This document shows positions 17,561 through 26,432 of a DNA stretch of 64,000 nt, in pieces. The DNA lies in NCBI RefSeq assembly GCF_003234855.1, contig NZ_QKTO01000015.1, positions 1 through 64,000 on the forward strand, read 5' to 3'. The first letter of the stretch is position 1, and each line of letters starts with the position of its first letter. The position numbers and the translations under genes were made by a program. A model generated the notes under the pieces. The model made no database searches, was not told the origin of the DNA, and saw only the letters and a list, made by a program, of their open reading frames with translations. The stretch is from Curtobacterium sp. MCBD17_032. Lineage in GTDB: Bacteria > Actinomycetota > Actinomycetes > Actinomycetales > Microbacteriaceae.

Positions 17561-18516
17561 ATCTGCGTTGTACCGAGGCTGGCGTGCCCGAGCATCTCCT
17601 GGACGGCCCGGAGGTCTGCTCCCCCGTCCAACAGGTGCGTCGCCGCCGTGTGCCGGAAGGTGTGCGGGCCGCTCGGGCCGTCCCCGGGTAGCGCCTCGAG
17701 CAACCGCGCCACGATGCGGTACGCGCTGCGGGTGCCGAGTCGCGCTCCCCGGTCGCCGAGGAACAGGGCTGGACCTGCCCCGGTCGGCACCGGCCGGGTC
17801 GACGGGGCGCGGGTCGACGTTGCGCCGGCCGACGGTGCGACCCCGGCGGCGAGCGCCGGCCGCCCACGCTCCAGCCAGTCATCGAGCGCGTCCCGAGCCG
17901 GCACACCGAACGGCACCACGCGCTCCTTCCCGCCCTTGCCGAGCACGCGGACCGTCAGGCGCTCCCGGTCGAGGTCCGTCAGGTCCAGGCCGACGAGTTC
18001 GCTCACCCGGATGCCGGCAGCGTAGAGCAGCTCCACCACGGCCAGGTCGCGGAGAGCCCCGGGATCGTCGCCGGCGGCTAGGGTGGCGAGTCCGTCGAGC
18101 ATCGCCCGTACCTGGTCCTGTGGGACGACGCGAGGCAGGTGCGCGGCACCCTTCGGCGCGCGGAGGCGCACACCGGGGTCGACCGGCAGCACGCCGGCCT
18201 CACTCGCCCAGCGGGTGAACGCGCGCGCCGAAGCACTCCGCCGGGCGATCGTCGAGCGGGCGAGACCGCGCTCGTTCGCGGCCCACAACCAGTCGCGCAG
18301 GATCTCGAGCGAGACGTCGTCGACCCGGACGACCTGCCGGCCGGCCGCGTACGCCGTGAGGTCCTCGAGGTCGGCGCGGTAGGCCCGGACCGTCTGCTCG
18401 CTGAGGCCGCGCGCGTGCCGTTCGTGCTCGAGGAACGCCGACACGACCCGCTCGAGCCGGTCGCCCCCGCGGTGGTGTCCCTCGTCGTCGCGCACCTCGT
18501 CAGGGTACGGCCGCAT
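17497..18516 (-). CDS. xerC: Tyrosine recombinase XerC
   Basis: Chromosome-dimer resolving recombinase acting at dif with XerD. 339 residues. N-terminal SAM-like core-binding domain (FLEHERHARGLSEQTVRAY), then the catalytic domain with Arg in GIRVSELVGL, Lys in GKGGKERVVPF, HxxR in HTFRHTAATHLL, and GHASLGTTQIYTH with the nucleophilic Tyr. A Thr/Ala/Pro-rich insert (about 25 residues) separates the Lys motif from the HxxR half. The ATG at 18516 is preferred over upstream starts that only add unlike sequence. Its place before dprA-comM is the usual actinobacterial one, so it is the housekeeping enzyme and not a phage integrase. Confidence 0.92.
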   Translation of the reverse strand: MRPYPDEVRDDEGHHRGGDRLERVVSAFLEHERHARGLSEQTVRAYRADLEDLTAYAAGRQVVRVDDVSLEILRDWLWAANERGLARSTIARRSASARAFTRWASEAGVLPVDPGVRLRAPKGAAHLPRVVPQDQVRAMLDGLATLAAGDDPGALRDLAVVELLYAAGIRVSELVGLDLTDLDRERLTVRVLGKGGKERVVPFGVPARDALDDWLERGRPALAAGVAPSAGATSTRAPSTRPVPTGAGPALFLGDRGARLGTRSAYRIVARLLEALPGDGPSGPHTFRHTAATHLLDGGADLRAVQEMLGHASLGTTQIYTHVSSARLREVYRTAHPRA

Positions 18517-18611
18517 CGAGCGCGCTTCCGTCACCTCGCCGCGCGGGCGACTGGCGGCCCTGCCCACGAGGCCGAGCACGGGCATCCGTCCGGTGCCGTC
18601 CCCACGGCTCC

Positions 18612-19874
18612 TCAAGCAGCCGTCCACCCGGCCGCACCCCGCGTCACCAACCCCTGCAACTCGGCGAGTGCGAGAGCGTCCGTCGCGTCGGCCGGGGACA
18701 GACCGGACCGGACGACGACCTCGTCGAGCGGGAGCGGTCGTCGACGGCCCAGGGCGTCGACCACACGGAGCACGTCGGGATCGACCCGTGCCGCGGCGAT
18801 CGGCACCGCCGGATCGACCGTCACGGCCCCGGACCGGGTGCGGAGGGCCGCGTCCACGGGGTCGCGTGGGTGCACGACGATCTCGGCTCGATGGTCAGCG
18901 ATCAGCCGGTGGCACCCGACCGACGCCGATGACGAGTACGGCCCCGGCACGGCGAACACCGGGCGTCCCAGCTGCGCCGCGTGGTGCGCGGTGTTGAGCG
19001 CGCCCGACCGTGCACCCGCCTCGACGATGACCGACACGGCCCCCAGTGCAGCGATGAGACGGTTGCGGGCGAGGAACCGCCACCGGGACGGTCTGGTGCC
19101 GGGCGGGCACTCCGCGAGCAGTGCTCCGTGGTCGGCGACGCTCCGGAGCATCGTGCTGTTCCCCGCCGGGTAGAGCTGGTCGACACCGCCGGCGAGCACC
19201 GCGACCGTGGGTGCACCTGCCGCGAGGGCCACCCGGTGCGCGACCGCGTCGATGCCGTATGCGCCTCCGGAGACGACGAGGCACCCCGCGTCCGCCGCGG
19301 TCGAGGTGATCTCCGCCGCGGCCTCCGCGCCGAGGACGGTGTTCGCTCGTGCCCCCACGACCGAGATGCCCGGGAGGTCACCGACCGCTCGCGTCCCTCG
19401 ACGCCACAGCACGAGGGGAGCATGGACACCGAGGTCGTCGATCCCGGCCGGCCAGTCCTCGTCGCCGGGGGCGAGGAGCGTGCACCCCACCGCGGAAGCT
19501 GCTCCCAGGACGGCGTCGACGTCGAGACGGAGCAGCCGTGGGCGCCACCGTTCGAGTGCCGGCACGAGCGCATCCGAGGCCGCCCGGGCGAGCTCGACGC
19601 GGACGTCGTCGGCCGGATCGCACCCGGTGTCGACGAGCATCTCGCCGAGTGCCACCGGCCCGTCGTCGAGCGCCTGGAGGACGGCGCGGATCGCGCGTCC
19701 CGCACCCAACCGTCCGACGAGCTCACCGGCCGTGCTGTCCCCCGGCTCGACGACCGTCGACCAGGCGACCCGGGCGAGGAGTTCGTCGGTGCCCAGCTCG
19801 CCGGGTCGCACGACGTCGGCACGGAGGCGCGCGAGCAGATCCGTGCGGTCGACGGTCCTGCCCCCGGTGCTCAC
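18612..19874 (-). CDS. dprA: DNA-processing protein DprA
   Basis: Loads RecA on incoming single-stranded DNA in transformable bacteria. 420 residues: helical N-terminal region, Rossmann-like DprA core (GISVVGARANTVLG, VSGGAYGIDAVAH, FLARNRLIAALGAVSVIVEA, SGALNTAHHAAQLGRPVFAVPG) and a C-terminal winged-helix-like segment (DEVVVRSGLSPADATDALALAEL). GTG start overlaps the comM stop (GTGA). Presence of dprA and comM is common in actinobacteria and does not by itself prove natural transformation. Confidence 0.95.
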   Translation of the reverse strand: MSTGGRTVDRTDLLARLRADVVRPGELGTDELLARVAWSTVVEPGDSTAGELVGRLGAGRAIRAVLQALDDGPVALGEMLVDTGCDPADDVRVELARAASDALVPALERWRPRLLRLDVDAVLGAASAVGCTLLAPGDEDWPAGIDDLGVHAPLVLWRRGTRAVGDLPGISVVGARANTVLGAEAAAEITSTAADAGCLVVSGGAYGIDAVAHRVALAAGAPTVAVLAGGVDQLYPAGNSTMLRSVADHGALLAECPPGTRPSRWRFLARNRLIAALGAVSVIVEAGARSGALNTAHHAAQLGRPVFAVPGPYSSSASVGCHRLIADHRAEIVVHPRDPVDAALRTRSGAVTVDPAVPIAAARVDPDVLRVVDALGRRRPLPLDEVVVRSGLSPADATDALALAELQGLVTRGAAGWTAA

Positions 19875-21394
19875 AGCGCCATCCGCAGCGCGAGCGCGCG
19901 CTCGACGTGTCGTCGGTCGGGTCGGTCGTCGCCGTCGAGGTCCGCGATCGTCCATGCGAGTCGCATCACCCGGTCCCAGCCGCGCATCGTCAGGGTCCCG
20001 AGGTCGAGCGCGCGGTCGAGGAGGTCGGACGCGCCCGGTGCTGCACGGCCGTCGCTCCGCAGCCACGCCCCGGTGACGTCGGCGTTCGTGGTCCACCCGG
20101 TCCCGCGCAACCGGCTCCGCATGCGTTCCCGGGCGTCGCCGATGGACCGCCTCGCCGCATCGGTGGTCGGGGCGGTCCCGTCGCTCGCACGGAGCGTCCC
20201 GGTCGTCACCCTGGCGACCGCGACGCGGATGTCGATGCGGTCGAGCAACGGACCGGACAGGCGACCGAGGTAGCGCCGCACAGCACTCGGAGGACACGTG
20301 CACGCGGGGCCACCGACCGTCCCGGCGTTCCCGCACGGGCACGGGTTCGCGGCGAGCACGAGCTGGCACCGGGCGGGGAACTCGGCTGAGCCTCCGGCGC
20401 GGTGGACCGTGATCCGGCCCGCTTCGAGGGGTTGCCGCAGCGCGTCGAGGACGACTCGGGGGAACTCGGTCGCCTCGTCGAGGAACAGCACGCCTCGTGT
20501 CGCCCGCGACACCGCTCCGGGGCGGAGCTGCGCGCTCCCCCCGCCGATGAGTGCGGCCGCAGACGCCGAATGGTGCGGCGCCTCCCACGGTGGTCGGTGT
20601 GTCCAGGAGCGCACGCCGTGACCCGCCACCGAGCGCACTGCGGCGACCTCGAGCGCTGCGTCGGTGTCGAGGTCGGGCAGCAGTGCCGGCAGCCGTTCGG
20701 CGAGCATGGTCTTGCCCGCGCCGGGTGGCCCGAGCAGCAGGACGTGGTGTCCGCCTGCGGCCGCCGTGATGACCGCACGGACGCCGGTGGCGTTGCCGAC
20801 CACGTCGGCGAGTTCGAGCGGCGGTGGGGTGTCGTCGCTCGGCACGGGCAGCAGGACCGGCTCGACGAACCCGGCCGGGAGGTCGGCACCGGCGTCGATC
20901 GCGGCGGACCGGAGCGAGTCCACCCCGGTGAGCGTCACGCCGGGGACGGCCTGCGCCTCGGCCAGGTTCCCGACCGGCAGGACGACCCGGTCCACGCCGG
21001 CGTCGCGCGCGGCGAGCACGACCGGGATGATGCCGAGGACCGGGCGCACGCGTCCGTCGAGACCGAGCTCCCCGACGTAGACGGTCCGTCGGTCCGCGCC
21101 GGGTGCTGTCCCTGCCGCAGCGAGGACGGCCATCGCGATGGCCAGGTCGAAGCCGGAGCCGCGCTTCGGGACGCTCGCCGGCGTGAGGTTCACGGTGATG
21201 CGACGCGAGGGCAACGGGCAGTCCGCGACGGTGGCCGCCGACCGGACGCGCTCACGGGCTTCTCCGAGCGACGTGTCCGGCAGCCCGATGATGCTGAACG
21301 TCGGCAGCTGGCTGGTGAGATGTGCTTCGACCTCGACGAGGGTGCCCCGCACCCCGACGAGCGCCACCGCCGACGTCCGTCCGATGTCGCTCAT
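19871..21394 (-). CDS. comM: ComM/YifB family AAA+ ATPase
   Basis: 507 residues. N-terminal Lon-protease-like S5 fold (VRGTLVEVEAHLTSQLPTF), Mg-chelatase-type AAA+ core with Walker A LLLGPPGAGKTMLAERLPAL and Walker B GVLFLDEATEF, then a zinc-like cluster (NPCPCGNAGTVGGPACTC) and C-terminal helical domain. ComM is a hexameric branch-migration helicase in natural transformation in Vibrio and Acinetobacter; the role here is by homology. ATG overlaps the yraN stop by four bases. Confidence 0.94.
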   Translation of the reverse strand: MSDIGRTSAVALVGVRGTLVEVEAHLTSQLPTFSIIGLPDTSLGEARERVRSAATVADCPLPSRRITVNLTPASVPKRGSGFDLAIAMAVLAAAGTAPGADRRTVYVGELGLDGRVRPVLGIIPVVLAARDAGVDRVVLPVGNLAEAQAVPGVTLTGVDSLRSAAIDAGADLPAGFVEPVLLPVPSDDTPPPLELADVVGNATGVRAVITAAAGGHHVLLLGPPGAGKTMLAERLPALLPDLDTDAALEVAAVRSVAGHGVRSWTHRPPWEAPHHSASAAALIGGGSAQLRPGAVSRATRGVLFLDEATEFPRVVLDALRQPLEAGRITVHRAGGSAEFPARCQLVLAANPCPCGNAGTVGGPACTCPPSAVRRYLGRLSGPLLDRIDIRVAVARVTTGTLRASDGTAPTTDAARRSIGDARERMRSRLRGTGWTTNADVTGAWLRSDGRAAPGASDLLDRALDLGTLTMRGWDRVMRLAWTIADLDGDDRPDRRHVERALALRMAL

Positions 21395-21777
21395 CCGATC
21401 GCCTCGATGTGCTCGATCGCCACGTGGTCCCCCACGATCGTGACCGCGATGCAGTCGATGCGGATCACACGCGCCGTCTCGTCGCGGTTGGCGTGGAACC
21501 AGGCGGGGACGAGTCGACGGATGCGGGCGAGCTTCTGCGGCGTCACCGCCTCGAACGGATGACCGGCCGACTGTCCGGTCCGGGTCTTCACCTCGACGAA
21601 GACGATGGTGTCGCCGGTCCGCGCGACGACGTCGATCTCCCCGCGAGCACACCGCCAGTTCCGGTCGATGATCTGGAACCCCCGCCGCTCGAGCCATTCG
21701 ACGGCATGACGTTCTCCGGTCATACCGGTCGACCTCCGCTGGTCGGCGGGAATTCGTGGCGCTGCGCGATTCGTCAT
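21391..21777 (-). CDS. YraN (UPF0102) family nuclease-like protein
   Basis: 128 residues with the UPF0102 pattern: GERHAVEWLERRGFQIIDRN, RGEIDVVAR and VFVEVKTRTG, the ExK-type core of a restriction-endonuclease-like fold. No function has been settled for the family. Two starts are possible: ATG 21777 matches the family N-terminus better; ATG 21723 has the better ribosome site (GCGGAGG). First gene of the yraN-comM-dprA overlap chain. Confidence 0.88.
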   Translation of the reverse strand: MTNRAAPRIPADQRRSTGMTGERHAVEWLERRGFQIIDRNWRCARGEIDVVARTGDTIVFVEVKTRTGQSAGHPFEAVTPQKLARIRRLVPAWFHANRDETARVIRIDCIAVTIVGDHVAIEHIEAIG

Positions 21778-21893
21778 GGAGCCAGGATGACGAGCGTCGA
21801 GTTCGCGCGGAGGACGAACCCGATTGTCTGTGGACGGCAGAACAGAAAGACCGTCCTGTGGAGGAGTGTCGAACTGGTCACGCGGGAACGACA

Positions 21894-21928
21894 AAGGCCG
21901 GACAATTCCTCATGGAATGTCCGGCCTT
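21894..21928 (-). terminator. lsr2 terminator
   Basis: A 15-bp stem with one bulged base: AAGGCCGGAC and ATTCC on the left, GGAAT and GTCCGGCCTT on the right, loop of four. It lies 35 bases after the lsr2 stop and is followed on that strand by TTTGTCGTT, a fair U-rich tail. Confidence 0.75.
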
Positions 21929-21962
21929 CGCGGTGACCGGCGACGACGGCCGGTCGAGATGC

Positions 21963-22313
21963 TCAGTGTGCGGCTGCGTACGCTTCCTGCACCTGCGTCG
22001 AGATACGGCCGCGAGAAGAGACCTCGTAGCCGTTCTCCTTCGCCCATTCACGGATCTTGCCGAGTTCCTCGGAGTTGCCGCGCTTCGGCGCGGACGAGGG
22101 CTTGCCCGACGACCCGGTGCGACGACCGGTGGTCTTCCGCGCTGCGGCGATGTAGTCCGAGATCGCGTCGCGGAACTTGTCGACGTTGTCGTTGGACAGG
22201 TCGATCTCGTAGGACGAACCGTCGAATGCGAACTCGACCGTACGGCCATCGCCAGCGGCGATCGGCGAATCGTCGAGATCGTCGACGAGCTGGACAGTGA
22301 CCTTCTGCGCCAT
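21963..22313 (-). CDS. lsr2: Lsr2 nucleoid-associated protein
   Basis: 116 residues, full length. N-terminal dimerisation domain (AQKVTVQLVDDLDDSPIAAG, TVEFAFDGSSYEIDLS) and C-terminal DNA-binding domain with SSRGRIS; the RGR is the AT-hook-like clasp that binds AT-rich DNA in the minor groove. Lsr2 silences foreign genes in actinobacteria, an H-NS analogue. Strong ribosome site GAAGGAGT five bases before the ATG. A TACTCT at 22345-22350 is a plausible -10. Confidence 0.96.
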   Translation of the reverse strand: MAQKVTVQLVDDLDDSPIAAGDGRTVEFAFDGSSYEIDLSNDNVDKFRDAISDYIAAARKTTGRRTGSSGKPSSAPKRGNSEELGKIREWAKENGYEVSSRGRISTQVQEAYAAAH

Positions 22314-22389
22314 TTCTCACTCCTTCAGAGTCGTATTGCTCACCAGAGTATCGCAGGAATTGCGGAATGACCGGACGCGTCGGCGATCC

Positions 22390-22713
22390 CTACTCGTCGA
22401 GTGCGAGTTCCTTCGGGAGTTCGAGTTCGCGCGCCGTGAGTTCTTCGACGTTCACGTCCTTGAACGTGAGGACGCGAACGGACTTCACGAACCGGTCGGA
22501 TCGGTACACGTCCCAGACCCAGACGTCGTTCATCGTCAATTCGAAGTAGAAGTCGTGCTCGGTGTCCCGACGGACCAGCTCGACCTCGTTCGCCAGGTAG
22601 AAGCGCCGCTCGGTCTCGACCACGTACCGGAACTGCCCGACGACGTCGCGGTACTCGCGGTACAGGGCAAGTTCGACCTCGCGGTCGTAGTCGTCGAATT
22701 CTTCGTCATCCAT
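22390..22713 (-). CDS. DUF2469 family protein
   Basis: 107 residues, strongly acidic at the start (DDEEFDDYDREVELALYREY) with YVVETERRFYLANEVELV in the middle. This matches DUF2469, found in actinobacteria directly after rnhB. No function known. It follows rnhB by seven bases and is surely co-transcribed. Confidence 0.92.
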   Translation of the reverse strand: MDDEEFDDYDREVELALYREYRDVVGQFRYVVETERRFYLANEVELVRRDTEHDFYFELTMNDVWVWDVYRSDRFVKSVRVLTFKDVNVEELTARELELPKELALDE

Positions 22714-22720
22714 CGCGCGC

Positions 22721-23419
22721 TCAGTCTACGGCGACGCGGTCGAGTTCCTCGAACCCGTCCAGGGCGACCGCGGACGCCGCGTGCAACCAGGTCTTCCGGT
22801 GCAGCGCATGCGGTCCGACCGCCCGGATGGCGTCGTAGTGCGCGGTCGAGCCGTAGCCCTTGTTCGACGCCCAGGCGTAGTGCGGGGCGTCGTCGTGCGC
22901 GGCGATCATCAGGTCGTCGCGGGCGACCTTGGCGACGACGGACGCCGCGGCGACGGAGGCGCAGTCCCGGTCCGCCTTCACCCGGACCTGGACGTCGAGC
23001 GGCCGGTGGTGTGGCGGCAGGGCGCGCGAGAGCCAGTCGAACGACCCGTCGAGCACGACCACGGCACCCTCGAGTGACACGCCCTCGTCGACGAGGGTGG
23101 AGATGGCACGCGACCCGGCCAACCCGAGCGCGGCCACGATGCCCTGCTCGTCCACGACCTCTGCCGGAGCCATCCCGACGGCCGTGCGGGCCCACCGGGT
23201 GACCGTCGGCACGAGTTCGGTCCGCCGCGCCGGTGACAGGAGTTTCGAGTCGGCCAGCCCCTGCGGGACGCGTCGGACGTCGACCGTCACCGCGGCGACG
23301 CCGACACCGACCGGCCCGGCGATCGCACCGCGTCCGACCTCGTCGACGCCGATCACGGTCACGTGGCCCGCTGCGAAGAGCGACTTCTCCAAGCGCAGGG
23401 ACGGACGGACCGGCGTCAC
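22721..23419 (-). CDS. rnhB: Ribonuclease HII
   Basis: Removes RNA and single ribonucleotides from DNA. 232 residues: GVDEVGRGAIAGPVGVG (Asp-Glu of the active site), LADSKLLSPARR, VVLDGSFDWL (third Asp) and KADRDCASVAAASVVAKVARD. GTG start at 23419 overlaps the lepB stop (GTGA). Confidence 0.96.
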   Translation of the reverse strand: MTPVRPSLRLEKSLFAAGHVTVIGVDEVGRGAIAGPVGVGVAAVTVDVRRVPQGLADSKLLSPARRTELVPTVTRWARTAVGMAPAEVVDEQGIVAALGLAGSRAISTLVDEGVSLEGAVVVLDGSFDWLSRALPPHHRPLDVQVRVKADRDCASVAAASVVAKVARDDLMIAAHDDAPHYAWASNKGYGSTAHYDAIRAVGPHALHRKTWLHAASAVALDGFEELDRVAVD

Positions 23420-24165
23420 TCGTCCCGCTCCTCCACGCCGGCGAAGACCTCGGGGTGGTCGTCGAGCCAGGTCCACCGGCTCATCGGCCAGGAGATGACG
23501 AACGCCCGGCCCGTGACGTCCGACAGGGGCACGAAGCCCTTCGACGGGGTGTCCCCGTTGTACCGGGAGTCCCGCGAGTTGTTCCGGTTGTCGCCCATCA
23601 CCCAGATGGTGCCCTTCGGCACGGTCACGGAGAAGTCGGTCGACGAGGCGCGGGTGTCCCCTGCCGGCAGCTTGAGGTACGGCTCGGTGATCGGCACACC
23701 GTTCACCGTCATCTGGCCGAGGTCGTTGCAGCACGCCACGGTGTCGCCGGGTAGCCCGATGACCCGCTTGATCAGGTGGTCGTCGCTGTCGCCGGTGCCG
23801 AGGCCGACCTGCGTGAGGAGCCAGTCCGCGGCCTGTCCGACGGGCGACGTCGGGGTCACGTTCGGCAGCTGCTCGCCGTCGAGCCACCCGCCCGGGTCCT
23901 TGAAGACGACGACGTCCCCGCGCTTCAGGGCGACGGTGTCCGGCACGAGTTCGTTGACGATCACGCGGTCGTTGATCTGCAGGGTGTTCTGCATGGACGC
24001 CGAGGGGATGTAGAACGAGCGGATCAGGAAGGTCTTCACCAGGAAGGACACCAGGAGCGCCGCGATGAAGATGATGACGAGGTCCCGTAGGAAGGTCAGC
24101 ACCCCGTTCCGCGGCTTCTTCGCGGTCCGCGGCCGACGGGCCTCACCCTCTGTCGTGTCCGTCAT
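23416..24165 (-). CDS. lepB: Signal peptidase I
   Basis: Cleaves signal peptides at the outer face of the membrane. 249 residues: short basic cytoplasmic start, one TM helix (LVIIFIAALLVSFLVKTFLI), catalytic Ser57 in PSASMQNTL, catalytic Lys in KRVIGLPGDTV, and the box GDNRNNSRDSR. Two adjacent Cys (VACCND) follow the Lys motif. ATG at 24165. Belongs to the rplS-lepB-rnhB-DUF2469 run. Confidence 0.96.
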   Translation of the reverse strand: MTDTTEGEARRPRTAKKPRNGVLTFLRDLVIIFIAALLVSFLVKTFLIRSFYIPSASMQNTLQINDRVIVNELVPDTVALKRGDVVVFKDPGGWLDGEQLPNVTPTSPVGQAADWLLTQVGLGTGDSDDHLIKRVIGLPGDTVACCNDLGQMTVNGVPITEPYLKLPAGDTRASSTDFSVTVPKGTIWVMGDNRNNSRDSRYNGDTPSKGFVPLSDVTGRAFVISWPMSRWTWLDDHPEVFAGVEERDE

Positions 24166-24241
24166 TTCCACTCTCGTCGACCTGTCCCCCGGGACCCCCC
24201 GGGACGCATGACCTCCGGGGCGCGAGCGGCTCCGGGAACGG

Positions 24242-24287
24242 GCGAGCCCCCCGCCGATGCACAACCGTACATGGACGAGGGGCTCGC
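24242..24287 (-). terminator. Possible weak hairpin between rplS and lepB
   Basis: GCGAGCCCC (24242-24250) can pair with GGGGCTCGC (24279-24287) around a 28-base loop. It lies between the rplS stop and the lepB start, so it might lower lepB expression. Long loop makes it doubtful. Confidence 0.35.
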
Positions 24288-24324
24288 AGCGGGCCCGGCG
24301 ATGCGGGCTTCGCTGTGAAGGCGA

Positions 24325-24678
24325 TCAGTTGTCGCGCTTCTCCTTGATCTTGCGGCGGGCTGCCTTGCCGCGCAGCTCGCGGAGGTAGTAGAGCTTCGCG
24401 CGGCGCACGTCACCGCGGGTGACGACCTCGACGTGGTCGATGATCGGGGAGTGCACCGGGAACATACGCTCGACGCCGACCTGGAAGCTCACCTTGCGGA
24501 CCGTGAAGGTCTCGCCGATGCCGTGGCCCTGGCGGCCGATGACGACGCCCTGGAAGACCTGGATACGCGAACGCGTGCCTTCGACGATGTTGACGTGGAC
24601 CTTGACGGTGTCACCGGGACGGAAGTCCGGGTGGTCGGTGCGCAGGGCACCGGCGGTCACGTGGTCGAGCAGCTGCAT
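24325..24678 (-). CDS. rplS: 50S ribosomal protein L19
   Basis: 117 residues, normal length: [63 protein letters not shown] at 24678 with AGGAAG eleven bases before; the adjacent triplets are ATCATC so no other start competes. In most actinobacteria rplS directly follows trmD; here map is inserted between them in the opposite direction, so rplS needs its own promoter in the 166-base divergent gap. Confidence 0.96.
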   Translation of the reverse strand: MQLLDHVTAGALRTDHPDFRPGDTVKVHVNIVEGTRSRIQVFQGVVIGRQGHGIGETFTVRKVSFQVGVERMFPVHSPIIDHVEVVTRGDVRRAKLYYLRELRGKAARRKIKEKRDN

Positions 24679-24798
24679 GATGATGTCACTTCCTGCGGAC
24701 GCACACGGGTCGCCGCGGATCGAATTCGGAAAGATCGAGATGCGTGCCCGGTGTCGGCGACTCCCCCGTGGCAGAGTCCAGCCAGGGCACGATCGATC

Positions 24799-24838
24799 AT
24801 CCTGCCACAACCGGGCCACTGCGGCCAACCGGCAGGAT
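24799..24838. promoter_or_regulatory. Mirrored CAGGAT elements between rplS and map
   Basis: ATCCTGCC at 24799-24806 and GGCAGGAT at 24831-24838 form an inverted repeat. Read outward each gives CAGGAT, a weak -10. The right one lies six bases before the map ATG, so map would be leaderless. The left one may serve rplS with a leader of about 110 bases. Confidence 0.4.
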
Positions 24839-24844
24839 GGTCAC

Positions 24845-25627
24845 ATGATCGAACTCCGCACCCCCGGCGAACTCGACGGCCTGCGCGTCGCCGGCCGCTT
24901 CGTCGCCGACGTCCTCGATGCCCTGCTCGAGACGGTGGACGTCGGGGTGGACCTGCTCGACCTCGACGCCCTCGCAGCCCGGATGATCGCCGAACGCGGC
25001 GCCGAGAGCTGCTACGTCGACTACCACCCGTCGTTCGGGAATTCGCCGTTCGGCAAGAACCTCTGCACCTCGGTGAACGACGCGGCCCTGCACGGACTCC
25101 CGTACGCCCGCGTGCTGCAGGACGGTGACCTGGTCAGCCTCGACTTCGCCGCGAGCGTCGACGGCTGGGTCGCCGACTCCGCCGTCACCGTGCAGGTGGG
25201 CACGCCCCGCGACGAGGACCAGCGTCTCATCGCCACGGTCGAGCAGTGCCTGGCGGCCGGGATCGCACAGGCGGCGCCGGGCAACAAGCTCGGCGACGTG
25301 TCGGCAGCCATCGGCTCGGTCGCCCGCGGTGCCGGCTACGGCGTGAACCTGCAGTTCGGCGGGCACGGCGTCGGCCACACCATGCACGGTGACCCGCACG
25401 TCCCGAACGACGGCCGCCCCGGCCGCGGGCTGAAGCTCCGGCCGGGCCTCGTCGTCGCGATCGAGCCGTGGCTGATGCAGGGCACGGACGAGCTGGTCCA
25501 GGACGAGGACGGCTGGACCCTCCGCAGCGCCGACGGCTCACGAGCCGCGCACGTCGAGCACACGATCGCCGTGACCGAGCAGGGCCCGGAGGTCCTGACC
25601 CTGCGGCGCGCGCAGCGCGACGCCTGA
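24845..25627 (+). CDS. map: Methionine aminopeptidase, type I
   Basis: Removes the N-terminal Met of new proteins. 260 residues, pita-bread fold. Metal and substrate residues visible: ALHGLP (His), SLDFAASVDGWVADSA (both Asp), GGHGVGHTMHG (His), VVAIEPWL and HVEHTIAVT (both Glu). It interrupts the trmD-rplS pair in the opposite strand and ends at hairpin B facing trmD. Confidence 0.94.
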   Translation: MIELRTPGELDGLRVAGRFVADVLDALLETVDVGVDLLDLDALAARMIAERGAESCYVDYHPSFGNSPFGKNLCTSVNDAALHGLPYARVLQDGDLVSLDFAASVDGWVADSAVTVQVGTPRDEDQRLIATVEQCLAAGIAQAAPGNKLGDVSAAIGSVARGAGYGVNLQFGGHGVGHTMHGDPHVPNDGRPGRGLKLRPGLVVAIEPWLMQGTDELVQDEDGWTLRSADGSRAAHVEHTIAVTEQGPEVLTLRRAQRDA

Positions 25628-25676
25628 CCCGCCGGGCCCGACCGGTCGCGAGGAGCGACCAGCAGCACCGACCCGA

Positions 25677-25720
25677 CGGACGGGAGGCCCGCCACCGGCT
25701 GGTGGCGGGCCTCCCGTCCG
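25677..25720. terminator. Long hairpin, copy B of the GGGAGGCC family
   Basis: Perfect 20-bp stem (25677-25696 with 25701-25720), loop GGCT, between convergent map and trmD. Lower stem CGGACGGGAGGCCC is shared with copies C and D; the upper stem is individual. Confidence 0.82.
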
Positions 25721-25743
25721 GCAGCGGGTCGCGTGGACGCCGG

Positions 25744-26430
25744 TCAGTCCGGCAGCAGGTCCGGACGGACGCGGCGGGTCCGCTCCACCTGCTGCTCGTG
25801 CCGCCAGGCGGCCACGCGCGCGTGGTGTCCGCTGAGCAGGACGTCGGGGACGTCGAAACCACGCCAGGACGCCGGCTTCGTGTACGAGGGGTACTCGAGC
25901 AGGCCGTCCTCGTGGGACTCCTCGACGAGTGACTCGGGGTTGCCGACGACGCCGGGGACGAGCCGTCCGACGGCCTCGATCATGGCCATGGCCGCGACCT
26001 CGCCGCCGTTCAACACGTAGTCGCCGAGCGACAGTTCGACGACCGTGCTGCGCGTCGCCGCCCACTCGAACACGCGGGCGTCGATGCCCTCGTACCGGCC
26101 GCAGGCGAACACGAGGTGCTCGTGCTCGGCGAGCGAGCGGGCGGTGGCCTGCCGGAACGGGGCTCCGGCAGGCGTCGGCACGACGAGCGTGGACGAACCG
26201 TCGGGACGGAGCAGGGCGTCGAGGGCCTGAGCCCACGGCTCCGGCTTCATGACCATGCCGGCACCGCCGCCGTACGGGGTGTCGTCGACGGTGCGGTGCC
26301 GGTCGGTCGTCCACGAGCGGAGGTCGTGGACGTGCAGGTCGAGCAGGCCGCCCTGCCGGGCCTTGCCGAGCAGCGAGACGTCGAGCACCCCGAAGAACTC
26401 CGGGAAGATCGTGACGATGTCGATCCGCAC
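25744..26430 (-). CDS. trmD: tRNA (guanine-37-N1)-methyltransferase
   Basis: SPOUT methyltransferase that makes m1G37 to prevent frameshifting. 228 residues: [12 protein letters not shown] at the start, [15 protein letters not shown], and [14 protein letters not shown] of the knotted AdoMet site. Follows rimM by two bases. Ends at hairpin B. Confidence 0.96.
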   Translation of the reverse strand: MRIDIVTIFPEFFGVLDVSLLGKARQGGLLDLHVHDLRSWTTDRHRTVDDTPYGGGAGMVMKPEPWAQALDALLRPDGSSTLVVPTPAGAPFRQATARSLAEHEHLVFACGRYEGIDARVFEWAATRSTVVELSLGDYVLNGGEVAAMAMIEAVGRLVPGVVGNPESLVEESHEDGLLEYPSYTKPASWRGFDVPDVLLSGHHARVAAWRHEQQVERTRRVRPDLLPD

Positions 26431-26432
26431 GG

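Noticed and set aside
17497-18516. Tyrosine recombinase as sign of an integrated element
   Set aside because: It sits before dprA-comM as housekeeping XerC does, with no attachment repeats, phage genes or composition change.
18612-21394. dprA and comM as proof of natural transformation
   Set aside because: Both are widespread in non-transformable actinobacteria; no pilus or comEC genes are in the window.
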